Made by a program: the position numbers and the translations under genes. The notes beneath the pieces were generated by a model. That model was not told the origin of the DNA, made no database searches, and was given only the letters and a program-made list of their open reading frames with translations. A stretch of 64,000 nt of DNA from Vagococcus luciliae (GTDB taxonomy: Bacteria; Bacillota; Bacilli; Lactobacillales; Vagococcaceae), in the NCBI RefSeq assembly GCF_024637875.1, contig NZ_CP102451.1:561001-625000 (forward strand), written 5' to 3'. Below, piece by piece: positions 27,773-36,152 of this stretch; the stretch's first letter is position 1; the number at the start of each line of letters is the position of its first letter.

Positions 27773-29113
27773 ATGTCTAGACCACTTACTAGTGAACGAA
27801 TCAATGAAATGAAGAAAGAATTCAACTCAAACCGAGGAAATCAAGTTGCCCAAACAGCTGCGACAACTAATGGATTATTTAAAGCAGCAGAAAATATCCG
27901 ATCAATTGATGATAATAATTTTAACTTTTCAATTGATGTGGACACTCACCAAGTAACGAATCAACGTCATAGTGGACGCTGCTGGATGTTTTCATGTTTG
28001 AATGTGATCCGATTCCAAATAGAAAAACAATACAACATTGAAAACTTTGAATTATCACAAAATTATCTATTTTTCTATGACAAATTAGAAAAAGCAAACT
28101 ATTTTTATCAAAATATTTTAGACACATCAGGCGAAGAATTATCAAGTAGAGATGTGCAATTCTTATTAAACTCACCACAACAAGATGGTGGTGATTGGAA
28201 TTTAATTATTTCGTTAGTTGAAAAATATGGCGTTGTACCAAAATATGAAATGGACGAGTCAAGCTGTAGTATGGATTCAACAGAATTAAATACTTTATTA
28301 AATCGTAAATTACGTGCGGATGCGATTGTGTTACGTCGCATGATGAATTCAAATAAAACAAATGATGAAATAAAATCGTTTATTGATGAACAATTAGTAG
28401 AAGTGTACCGTATTCTTTCTATCGCTTTAGGGACACCACCTGAAACAATCAATTTTACATTTAGAAACAAAGATAAAAAATATACCTCTTATCAAAATTT
28501 AACACCAGTAGAAATGTATCAAAAATACGTTGATATTGATTTAAATGACTATGCGATTATTATCAATGTCCCAACAGAATCTATGCCGTTTGATCAAACA
28601 TTTGAAGTAGAATTATCTGGCAACATGGTAGACGGTAAACCCAATCGTTATTTAAATGTTGAAATGGATGAATTGAAAAAATTAACCATTAAACAATTAA
28701 AATCAGGTGAACCAGTTTGGTTTGCGTGTGACGTGTTAAAACATTTTGACCGTCAAAAAGGCATTATGTCAGATAGTCTATATAAATTTAAAGAATTATT
28801 TGACTTAGATTTTAACATGACAAAAGGTGAGAGATTTAACTACCGTGAAAGCTTACCAACTCATGCGATGGTCATTGCGGGGGTAAATATTGTCGATGAC
28901 AAACCAACTAAATGGAAAGTAGAAAATAGTTGGGGAGACACTATTGGAGATAAAGGTTTCTGTGTCATGGATGATAAATGGATGACAGACTATCTATTTG
29001 AAGTAGTGGTTAGAAAAGAATTTTTAACTGATACTCAACGTGCTAATTTAGACAAAGACGCGACAGTATTGCCATTCTGGAATCCAATGAACCCAATTAC
29101 ACCAATGATTTAA
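27773..29113 (+). CDS. pepC: Aminopeptidase C (C1B family), copy 2
   Basis: A 446-residue paralogue of the gene at 21805, aligning without gaps through the catalytic parts: Gln64, Cys70 (NQRHSGRCWMF), His364 (LPTHAMVIAG) and Asn385 (KVENSWGDT). Both genes share the same leader, ggagtgtttta just before ATG, which shows that the ribosome site was duplicated too. The start is 27773, not the GTG further upstream. It lies after a terminator and so has its own promoter region, and it precedes the third permease. Confidence 0.95.
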   Translation: MSRPLTSERINEMKKEFNSNRGNQVAQTAATTNGLFKAAENIRSIDDNNFNFSIDVDTHQVTNQRHSGRCWMFSCLNVIRFQIEKQYNIENFELSQNYLFFYDKLEKANYFYQNILDTSGEELSSRDVQFLLNSPQQDGGDWNLIISLVEKYGVVPKYEMDESSCSMDSTELNTLLNRKLRADAIVLRRMMNSNKTNDEIKSFIDEQLVEVYRILSIALGTPPETINFTFRNKDKKYTSYQNLTPVEMYQKYVDIDLNDYAIIINVPTESMPFDQTFEVELSGNMVDGKPNRYLNVEMDELKKLTIKQLKSGEPVWFACDVLKHFDRQKGIMSDSLYKFKELFDLDFNMTKGERFNYRESLPTHAMVIAGVNIVDDKPTKWKVENSWGDTIGDKGFCVMDDKWMTDYLFEVVVRKEFLTDTQRANLDKDATVLPFWNPMNPITPMI

Positions 29114-29133
29114 TTTTTATTATTATAAGAATG

Positions 29134-29164
29134 TTTCTCCTAGATAATATTTATCTGGGAGAAA
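29134..29164 (+). terminator. Hairpin between pepC copy 2 and the third permease
   Basis: A 14-bp stem with one G-U pair (29134-29147 with 29151-29164) has only a weak T tract, so partial termination or transcript stabilisation is likely. Confidence 0.55.
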
Positions 29165-29218
29165 TATTTATTATAAAACGGTATCTGTCATTTAGTAAAA
29201 GAAAGGTAGGAGATCCAT

Positions 29219-30892
29219 ATGAGTAGTAAACCAGATAGTACGACCAAAAGTACCAATAAACAAGGTCAAGGATATATTTCAACGTATGCGTTGATTATGA
29301 TGAATGTTGCGATTGTTGCTGGGCTAGGAAATGATGCCCAACAAGCGTTTTATGGATTGTCGTCGGTGACGTTATTTGCAATTGGTGCACTTGTATTCTT
29401 TGTTCCAACAGCTCTTGTAGCAGCCGAACTTGCGGGTGGTTGGTCTGAGCGTGGCGGTATTTTCCGTTGGGTTGGTGAAGGTATGGGGAAAGGCTGGGCA
29501 TTTACATGTTTGCTGATTCTATGGTTCCAAACGACGTTTAACCTCGGAGCAGGGATGCCTAACTTTGCAGCAACGATTGGATTTTTTACGCCTAATTATG
29601 ATTGGGCTGTAAAATTTGCCAAAAATCCGTCTCATGAATTAATTATTATGTGTTTGTTTTTAGCTGTATTTTGGCTAGTAACCTGGTTAGCTACTCGTGG
29701 AGCTAAGACGTTTTCTAACATTTCTAAATACGGTGTCACAATTGGGACGATTATTCCTTTAGCAACGATTGTGATTTTAGCGATTGTTTGGTTAGCGCAA
29801 GGACACACGCCAGCTATCAAACTAGAACCAAGTGGACTTGTTCCTAAATGGCATGGTATGAGTACCTTAGCACTTGCAGCAGGGGTATTTTTCTCATATG
29901 CAGGGATTGATTTAAATGCCGCTCATATTAAACAACTAAAAAATCCTAAAAAACAATTTCCAATTGCCATGCTAGTTGCAGGGTTAATAGCCTTTTTAGT
30001 GTTTGTTGTCGGAACATTGATTATTGCGATTGTTATTCCAGAAAAAAATATTAATATTATCTATGCACTATATTCTTTATATCACGAATTAGGTGCGACG
30101 ATTGGGGCGCCTTGGATGTATATGATCTTTGTCTATGTTGGATTCTTTGCGACACTTGCTATGTGGATTACCAACTTAGCTGGTCCATCATTTATGTTAG
30201 GTCAAGCTGGACGTAGTGGTTTTTTACCAAAACAATTACAAAGTAACAACAAACATGGTATGCCATCAAAAATGCTTTATTTACAAGCTATCTGTGTAAC
30301 GGCTATTGCATTTGTCGTTAAACTTTTACCAAACGTTGAAGGATTCTTTGTTATGATTACTCAAACTGTCACCATTCTTTACATGTTATATTATGTGTTG
30401 ATGTTTGTCTCATTCTTACGTTTACGTTACACGCAACCAAATCGTCCGAGAACATTCACTGTGCCTGGTGGAAAAGTAGGAGCTTGGTTAGTGTCTATTA
30501 TTGGGTTAGCAGCATGTGTCTTTGGTATTGCGTTATCACTTTACCCACCAGCTCAAGTTAAAAAAGAAGTTGGTTCTGGTACAGTGTATGTTGTGACCAT
30601 TTTAGTGTTACTTGCGATTGTATTATTACTTGCGTTTGGTATTTACCAAGCCTCTAAACGTCATGATTGGGTAGATAAAGATAACCAATTTGCACCATTC
30701 ACATGGGAAATAGAAGGCTTTGACAAACCTAAAAAAGCATTGTCTAATATTCCAACAGAAATTTTATCACACTATCAAGATCCAATGGGTATGCCAATAA
30801 AGACTCAATTTGATCCAAATGAAACATTGGATAGTTTTAATCAAAAGAATCAAGATCAAAAAGTTGTTAATAAAACAAGTAATGTGAAATAA
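29219..30892 (+). CDS. APC-superfamily antiporter-like permease (GadC-like) with long cytosolic C-terminal tail
   Basis: A 557-residue transporter. A short polar N-terminal tail is followed by helix 1 (MMNVAIVAGLGNDAQQAFYG) and the ERGGIFRWVGEGMGKG loop, as in glutamate:GABA-type antiporters. After the last helix about 80 hydrophilic residues remain (from near residue 477), reminiscent of the C-plug that closes E. coli GadC at neutral pH; the sequence is not obviously homologous to it. Substrates are unknown. It has a taggaga site and forms a unit with pepC copy 2. Confidence 0.86.
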   Translation: MSSKPDSTTKSTNKQGQGYISTYALIMMNVAIVAGLGNDAQQAFYGLSSVTLFAIGALVFFVPTALVAAELAGGWSERGGIFRWVGEGMGKGWAFTCLLILWFQTTFNLGAGMPNFAATIGFFTPNYDWAVKFAKNPSHELIIMCLFLAVFWLVTWLATRGAKTFSNISKYGVTIGTIIPLATIVILAIVWLAQGHTPAIKLEPSGLVPKWHGMSTLALAAGVFFSYAGIDLNAAHIKQLKNPKKQFPIAMLVAGLIAFLVFVVGTLIIAIVIPEKNINIIYALYSLYHELGATIGAPWMYMIFVYVGFFATLAMWITNLAGPSFMLGQAGRSGFLPKQLQSNNKHGMPSKMLYLQAICVTAIAFVVKLLPNVEGFFVMITQTVTILYMLYYVLMFVSFLRLRYTQPNRPRTFTVPGGKVGAWLVSIIGLAACVFGIALSLYPPAQVKKEVGSGTVYVVTILVLLAIVLLLAFGIYQASKRHDWVDKDNQFAPFTWEIEGFDKPKKALSNIPTEILSHYQDPMGMPIKTQFDPNETLDSFNQKNQDQKVVNKTSNVK

Positions 30893-30953
30893 ACCGATCC
30901 AATTTTAGCTAAAAATAATGGTGATTCTAACTCCTTAAAATGATAATTAAGCA

Positions 30954-31003
30954 AAAACTCTATTTATTAAGATAAGATTAGTATCTCAATAAATAGGGTT
31001 TTT
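30954..31003. terminator. Bidirectional terminator, permease / SDR
   Basis: aaaactctatttatt (30954-30968) pairs with the segment near 30988-31003, with an inner agata/tatct helix. A and T runs lie on both flanks of these convergent genes. Confidence 0.82.
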
Positions 31004-31010
31004 AATGCTT

Positions 31011-31751
31011 TTAAGCTAATATACCACCATCAACAATGAACTCACTTCCTGTTGAATAGGAAGAATCATCAGAAGCTAAAAAGAGAACTAATTGAGAAAT
31101 CTCTTCAGGTTCAGCCATTCGTTTTAGAGGTATGGTATTTTTAAATTTTTCAATACTATTTTTCATTTCACCTGTTGCTTGTGATACCATTGGTGTCATA
31201 ACACCACCAGGATGAACAGAATTTACACGAATATTTTTATCAGCAAATTCTAGAGCAGCACATTTTGTTAATCCTCTAACTGCAAATTTCGAACTAACAT
31301 AGCCATATCCACCAGTGCTACCTCTTAAACCTTCGATAGATGATATATTGATAATTGATGCAGAATCACTTTTTTCAAGTAAAGGTATAGCGACTTTCAT
31401 TCCTAAAAATACAGATAATTGGTTAATATTAATCACTTGCATATAGTCTTCGACAGATGTTTTTTCCAAACTATTAAATTTACTAATGCCCGCATTATTG
31501 ACTAAAACATCTAATTTATGATGTTTTTTTTCAATGATATTTATCGCGTCTATCCAAGATTGTTCTTTTGTGACATCTAAGTGAATAAAATTCGCCTGAG
31601 TACCTAACTCACTTTCAGCTTGATGGCCTGCGTCATCATTAATATCCGCAATATAAACAATTGCTCCTTCTTTAATAAATGTAAGGGCATGTTCTTTACC
31701 CATTCCCATGGCTCCACCAGTAATTAAAGCAACTTTATTTTCTAATTTCAT
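31011..31751 (-). CDS. Short-chain dehydrogenase/reductase
   Basis: A 246-residue classical SDR: NAD(P) loop TGGAMGMGKEHA near residue 11, Asp37 region (IADIND) favouring NAD(H), NNAGISK, catalytic Ser in INISSIEG and Tyr-x3-Lys in YGYVSSKFAV, and the end GSEFIVDGGILA. This resembles bacterial 3-alpha/20-beta-hydroxysteroid and acetoin/diol dehydrogenases, but the substrate is not determined. An aggagg site lies at the right distance. It is monocistronic and divergent from the SemiSWEET gene. Confidence 0.9.
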   Translation of the reverse strand: MKLENKVALITGGAMGMGKEHALTFIKEGAIVYIADINDDAGHQAESELGTQANFIHLDVTKEQSWIDAINIIEKKHHKLDVLVNNAGISKFNSLEKTSVEDYMQVININQLSVFLGMKVAIPLLEKSDSASIINISSIEGLRGSTGGYGYVSSKFAVRGLTKCAALEFADKNIRVNSVHPGGVMTPMVSQATGEMKNSIEKFKNTIPLKRMAEPEEISQLVLFLASDDSSYSTGSEFIVDGGILA

Positions 31752-31943
31752 AAAAAAAAACCTCCTAAAATGATATTGTGAACATTTAATCTAATGATGA
31801 TTAATTAGTTATAATTTATATAAATAAAAAACATTTTATTGATTGAATGTTATGTACTAATGAAATTGTTTCTAGTCTAATCCAACGTGACGAAAAAATA
31901 AAGGATAGTGTACTTTAAGTTAAAAATTAATACTTATGGCACA

Positions 31944-31964
31944 ATATGGTATAATAAACCATAT
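31944..31964. promoter_or_regulatory. Operator palindrome over a -10 box
   Basis: ATATGGT-N7-ACCATAT (31944-31950 and 31958-31964), a perfect 7-bp dyad, encloses a TATAAT (31950-31955). It is about 80 bases before the SemiSWEET gene in the divergent gap with the SDR gene. A repressor bound here would block the promoter. Confidence 0.55.
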
Positions 31965-32043
31965 AGTTGTAATGTTTAATTAAACACTTTATTGATTAAA
32001 AGTAAACGTCATTCAATGTAATTAATGGAGAGTAGTGGTTAAT

Positions 32044-32331
32044 ATGGATAAAAAGCAATCGAATTTAAAAAATATGAAACATTTTAATCAGTTTATTGGG
32101 TCTGTAGGTGCCTTATTTGGTATTGTGGTATTTATTGCTTATATACCTCAAATTATTTCCAATCTTCAAGGGGTGAAAAGCCAGCCGTGGCAACCATTAG
32201 TTGCGGCGATATCTTGTTTTATTTGGGTTTTATATGGTTTGACAAAAGAACCTAAGAAAGACATCATCCTCGTGATCCCAAATTTATTTGGTGTTGTATT
32301 GGGGTTTATTACTTTTATTACTTCATTATAA
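32044..32331 (+). CDS. SemiSWEET-family sugar transporter (PQ-loop protein)
   Basis: A membrane protein of about 95 residues with three helices and the PQ-loop YIPQI near residue 35, plus the conserved PNLFGVVLG in helix 3. SemiSWEETs dimerise to form a passive sugar carrier, so it may release or take up unphosphorylated sugar. The start is uncertain: ATG at 32044 has ggagag rather far upstream (about 13 bases), and GTG at 32035 has it about four bases away; 32044 matches family length better. Confidence 0.9.
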   Translation: MDKKQSNLKNMKHFNQFIGSVGALFGIVVFIAYIPQIISNLQGVKSQPWQPLVAAISCFIWVLYGLTKEPKKDIILVIPNLFGVVLGFITFITSL

Positions 32332-32355
32332 TGTGAGTATTCTCACTTAGCCGTG

Positions 32356-32411
32356 TTGACAAGATAAGAAAAACTAGACTAGAATAGGAGTTAACATTAT
32401 AGTCTAGTTTT
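32356..32411 (+). promoter_or_regulatory. Promoter with inverted repeat upstream of the lone EIIA gene
   Basis: TTGACA (32356-32361), an 18-base spacer and TAGAAT (32380-32385) form a promoter. A perfect 11-bp inverted repeat, aaaactagact (32370-32380) and agtctagtttt (32401-32411), overlaps it. The repeat could terminate SemiSWEET transcription or serve as an operator. Confidence 0.55.
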
Positions 32412-32449
32412 AATTGTCACAAATAACAAATGGATGATGGTGATGGAAA

Positions 32450-32767
32450 ATGGATGAAAAAAGTTTACAAGTAATGATGGGATTAATTATGCATAGCGGA
32501 GATGCTAAAAGCCATGCAATGGAGGCCATACAGGCTGCAAAAGAATATGATTTTGAATCAGCTGAACAAAGCTTAAATGACGCTAAAGAGTCTCTAATAA
32601 AGGCACATCAGTCTCAAACAGAGATGTTAACAAAAGAGGCACAGGGCAATTCAACAGAAATAACACTTCTAACGATTCATAGTCAAGATCATTTGATGAC
32701 AGGGATTACTTTTACAGATTTGGCCAAAGAGATAGTTGATTTATATAGAGTAATTGATAAAAAATAA
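32450..32767 (+). CDS. Lone PTS lactose/cellobiose-family EIIA
   Basis: A 105-residue all-helical phosphocarrier. The expected phospho-site is His77 in LLTIHSQDHLMT, with Asp80 as the trimer metal ligand; the N-terminal IMHSGDAKSHAMEAI is typical. No matching EIIB or EIIC is in the window, so it either serves a permease encoded elsewhere (cellobiose or chitobiose class) or acts in regulation. The ribosome site is weak (gatgg). It has its own promoter and terminator. Confidence 0.92.
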   Translation: MDEKSLQVMMGLIMHSGDAKSHAMEAIQAAKEYDFESAEQSLNDAKESLIKAHQSQTEMLTKEAQGNSTEITLLTIHSQDHLMTGITFTDLAKEIVDLYRVIDKK

Positions 32768-32773
32768 TGAATT

Positions 32774-32804
32774 AACCGGAGAAATTTTTTTCTTCGGTTT
32801 TTTT
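32774..32804 (+). terminator. Terminator after the lone EIIA
   Basis: The stem aaccg-agaaa with tttct-tcggtt (about 32774-32798) is followed by seven T. Confidence 0.82.
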
Positions 32805-32865
32805 ATGGTGTGAATGATAGTATAGTGGGTAGAAGAGAAATCTACGATAGAAAGAAGGAACTTTT

Positions 32866-33978
32866 ATGCCATCCTATGCTATACCACTATCCACAGCATT
32901 TATTTGGTTTACTGTATTATCATTTCTCGGTACAGTACCATGGACAATTTATCAGTACCGAAAATATGGATATTTTAATATTTGGCGAAATTTAGTATTT
33001 TTTAGTTTTATTTACTATTGCTTAACCGCATTCTTTTTAGTCAGTTTACCATTGCCTAAAAATAGAAATGATATTGAATTTAAACATCATATCTATATAC
33101 AGCTTAAACCATTTAACTTTTTAAGTGATTTTAACACAATCCCAGGATTTAATCCTTATCAACTAAAAACATATCCTAAACTATTAAAGTCTTTTATTTT
33201 TTTACAAGTACTATTTAATGTGGCTTTATTATTTCCATTGGGTGTCTATTTAAGATTCTTTTTTAAAAAAGCTAAAAAATGGTATATCGCTTTGCCAATT
33301 ATATTTGGAGTCACATTATTTTTTGAAGTCTCTCAATTAACAGCTTTATTTGGATATTACACTTATCCATATCGTTTGTTTGATGTAGATGACTTAATGA
33401 TGAATACATTAGGAGGGATGATTGGTTTTTTCTTAGCACCAATATTCCTGTTCTTTATCCCTAGTCGTGATCAACTACATCAAAAGGATGAGGTTTATTC
33501 TTCGGATAAAGTGGCATCCTATGGTTCCCAATTACTGGAAGTGATATTGACTATTATGGCATCACAATTAGTTGGATCTGTTATTTCAATATTTTTGTTT
33601 CAGGGAAATTATACTTACCTTTCACAGTTAGTTATGGGGGGGATATTTATGATTGTTTTACCATTTATGGGAAGTAAAACCACTATTGGAGGGAAAATTA
33701 TTAAGTTAAAATTGTTATTACCAGATAATAAACGACTTCAATCTCTCATATATCGTTTTATTTTGATTTATGCCCCTTCGATTGTCAGTCATACAGTACA
33801 AAGTATAGATAGTTTTTATTCTGATAGAACATCTGTTATTTTCTTTCAATTATTGTTTTTTTTCATAACATTGATTGTGTGGATTGGCCTAAGTGTTATC
33901 ATCATAAAGGATTGGGTTCAAAAAAAGAATACTGTATTTTTTAATTATTTATCCAGAGTGACATTTATCAGAAAATAA
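32866..33978 (+). CDS. VanZ-like membrane protein with C-terminal RDD-type domain
   Basis: A 370-residue multispanning protein. The N-terminal two thirds (about 1-205) have the VanZ layout, with LKPFNFLSDF and the GYYTYPYRLFDVDDLMMNTLGGMIG motif. After about residue 215 an RDD-like domain follows, with hydrophobic helices and TIGGKIIKLKLLLP. VanZ proteins raise resistance to teicoplanin or lipoglycopeptides in some enterococci, but most chromosomal copies have no proven role. The start has aagga upstream, and the hydrolase gene follows after 27 bases. Confidence 0.87.
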   Translation: MPSYAIPLSTAFIWFTVLSFLGTVPWTIYQYRKYGYFNIWRNLVFFSFIYYCLTAFFLVSLPLPKNRNDIEFKHHIYIQLKPFNFLSDFNTIPGFNPYQLKTYPKLLKSFIFLQVLFNVALLFPLGVYLRFFFKKAKKWYIALPIIFGVTLFFEVSQLTALFGYYTYPYRLFDVDDLMMNTLGGMIGFFLAPIFLFFIPSRDQLHQKDEVYSSDKVASYGSQLLEVILTIMASQLVGSVISIFLFQGNYTYLSQLVMGGIFMIVLPFMGSKTTIGGKIIKLKLLLPDNKRLQSLIYRFILIYAPSIVSHTVQSIDSFYSDRTSVIFFQLLFFFITLIVWIGLSVIIIKDWVQKKNTVFFNYLSRVTFIRK

Positions 33979-34005
33979 TAAACTATGTAAGAAAGTTGGG
34001 AATAT

Positions 34006-34887
34006 ATGATAGTAAAAGAAGGGTATATGCCATTTTTAGAGTATCAAACCTATTACCGAATTGTGGGAGAGCCTTCTGATAAAACACCTTTGTTGTTATT
34101 ACATGGAGGGCCAGGATCAACACATAATTATTTTGAATTATTAGATGATTTATCTTTAGATAACAGACAAGTCATTATGTATGACCAATTAGGTTGTGGC
34201 TTATCATCTATGCCTGATAACCCAGAATTATGGATAGCTGACACATGGTTAGAGGAATTAATTGCTCTTAGAGAATACTTAAAATTAGATAAAATACATA
34301 TCTTAGGACAATCATGGGGAGGAATGTTACTCATTAAATATATGTGTGACAAATCGCCTGAAGGTGTTGAAAGTATTATTTTATCAAGTACGTTATCTTC
34401 AGCTAAATTATGGAAAGAAGAACAACATCGTTTGATTAACATGATGAGTTTAGCAGATCAAAAGGCCATTGAAAAGGCAGAAAAAACGAATGACTTTTCT
34501 CATCCTGATTATTTAAAAGCCAATGAAACATTTATGCTACGTCATGCAGGAGATGCGCCAAGTGAAAACTCTCCAGAGCCTTTAAGACGCCCTAAAAAAC
34601 GAGGGGAGCAAGCCTATTTACATGCTTGGGGACCAAATGAATTTTTTCCAATGGGAACACTATCAACATTTGATTATACCAGTGAGTTGAAACATATTTT
34701 AACACCAACGTTGATTATTAGTGGAGCAGATGATTTAAGTACACCTCTAATAGCCAAGACGATGTATGATGAAATACCTCATGCCAGATGGGAATTATTT
34801 CAACATAGTCGTCATTTGTCTTTAGTGGACGAAGAAATAAAATATAAAACGTTATTAATTGATTGGCTGAATCAATACGATAAATAA
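34006..34887 (+). CDS. Proline iminopeptidase-like alpha/beta hydrolase (S33 family)
   Basis: A 293-residue S33 hydrolase. It has the oxyanion-hole HGGPG near residue 35, the nucleophile elbow GQSWGG (Ser about 106), the acid Asp in ISGADD and the His in HSRHLS. YDQLGCGLSS also matches proline iminopeptidases, which release N-terminal proline from peptides, complementing PepC and PepD. Other S33 members act on tripeptides or esters, so specificity is not fixed. It is probably cotranscribed with the VanZ-like gene. Confidence 0.87.
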   Translation: MIVKEGYMPFLEYQTYYRIVGEPSDKTPLLLLHGGPGSTHNYFELLDDLSLDNRQVIMYDQLGCGLSSMPDNPELWIADTWLEELIALREYLKLDKIHILGQSWGGMLLIKYMCDKSPEGVESIILSSTLSSAKLWKEEQHRLINMMSLADQKAIEKAEKTNDFSHPDYLKANETFMLRHAGDAPSENSPEPLRRPKKRGEQAYLHAWGPNEFFPMGTLSTFDYTSELKHILTPTLIISGADDLSTPLIAKTMYDEIPHARWELFQHSRHLSLVDEEIKYKTLLIDWLNQYDK

Positions 34888-34890
34888 GAA

Positions 34891-34926
34891 AAACGCCTTG
34901 AATATTTAATTCAAGGCGTTTATTTT
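34891..34926. terminator. Terminator after the S33 hydrolase
   Basis: A perfect 13-bp stem aaacgccttgaat (34891-34903) and attcaaggcgttt (34909-34921) has A residues before it and T residues after it. Confidence 0.9.
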
Positions 34927-35562
34927 AACCGAAATGTTGATAAATAATGGCAGAAATAATAAATAAAATCCAAATGTGTGCTGGGTAAAAAACATAGAAA
35001 AATGATTTCATGCTGCGTCCTTTTTGCACATTATTTTTGGTCATTAAAAAAGAAGATGGAAATTAATGAAAAAATCATCATGTCGCTTTCTGTGGTCATA
35101 CCAGAAAAGATAAGAAAAATAAAACGTGCTACATTGGTGGGTACAACTGTAATCAGTGATAAGATAACAAAATAATCCTAGTAATAAGGTTGATATGCTT
35201 TTTGTTTGCTTAAATTGATTTAACATATCAATCTCATATATTGCTAGAAAAACTAAAAATAGATTATTGGAGATATTATTTTGAAGTGCCATATCTCCAA
35301 TTGAGAAAACGTATGTTATAAGAATCATACCTAAAGTTATAACCTATAATCCGATAAGCAACTGTCCTAAGTATTTTGATTTATTTCACGTGTAAACCCA
35401 AGGAAATCGACTAAAAAATAATGCCGCAACATGTCTACTACATCATGCCACCCATTCTAGAACATCTGTCTAGTAAGGTATTTGATGAAGAGGTTTAATA
35501 AACATGAAAATAATACTGATTATTTTAAAATCAAATGTTGTAAGGCCTTTTGTTTTAGTCAT
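34925..35562 (-). pseudogene. Degraded TraX-family membrane protein gene
   Basis: Reading the minus strand from an ATG at 35562 (aaagaaaggt upstream) gives MTKTKGLTTFDFKIISIIF, which resembles the TraX N-terminus (LTT-lK-iali-M-iDH). A stop comes at about codon 31, and further stops and frame changes follow. Hydrophobic segments continue in shifted frames (near 35328-35150), and the last piece encodes FFYVFYPAHIWILFI and a stop at 34925-34927, matching the TraX C-terminus (FY-FYP-H). The gene has at least three disabling changes. TraX proteins are acetyltransferase-like; the plasmid version N-acetylates pilin. Confidence 0.7.
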
Positions 35563-36065
35563 TAAATTACCTTTCTTTTTATGAAATTAACTATTTTGTA
35601 ATTTTTGAGAAAATTTGTGTTGTTTTTATCCATCTAAAGACTGAATGTTATTAATTATATTAAGCTCTTTTTTTAAACAAAAAAGATAAAATAAAATTAA
35701 TTAACTCACTAATTTTAAAAAAAATAATTACACTAAAATAATAATATAAAAAAATAAATTAAGTACAAAATATGAATAATTAAGATGATTATGTTTTTTT
35801 TGTTAAAAGAAAGTAAAATAATTTAGAAAAATAAGGTGGATGAATTTAACTATAATGTTTTTTAAACGACTGTTTTTGTAATAAATAAACGAATAAAAAT
35901 ATCGTTAATTTTTTAAACGAATATTTAGATGAGGAGTTATAGATAGTTGCCAAATAAATATTTAGTTTTACTATTACAGAAAATTTTTAAAGATATATAG
36001 ATAATGTTCTTTAATTATTCTTGTTCATTTAAATAATATTATTAAAATTTATAAAAGTTTATATA
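35563..36065. other. AT-rich gene-free region before the WxL locus
   Basis: About 500 bases of extreme AT content with many stops in all frames and poly-A or poly-T runs. No supported gene, repeat or RNA was found apart from the promoter that follows it. Confidence 0.65.
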
Positions 36066-36094
36066 TTGATAGAATATGATTAATTTACTATAAT
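36066..36094 (+). promoter_or_regulatory. Promoter of the WxL locus
   Basis: TTGATA (36066-36071), a 17-base spacer and TATAAT (36089-36094) lie 59 bases before the first WxL gene. Confidence 0.75.
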
Positions 36095-36152
36095 TAAGTT
36101 AATCTTCTTATTGATTAGGGAGAAAAACGTGTTATAAAGGAGAAGGATAGTT

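Noticed and set aside
28108-28470. 120-codon minus-strand open frame
   Set aside because: Shadow of pepC copy 2 with no start signal of its own.
34978-35328. Short open frames on both strands
   Set aside because: They are pieces of, or antisense to, the decayed TraX-family gene and not independent genes.
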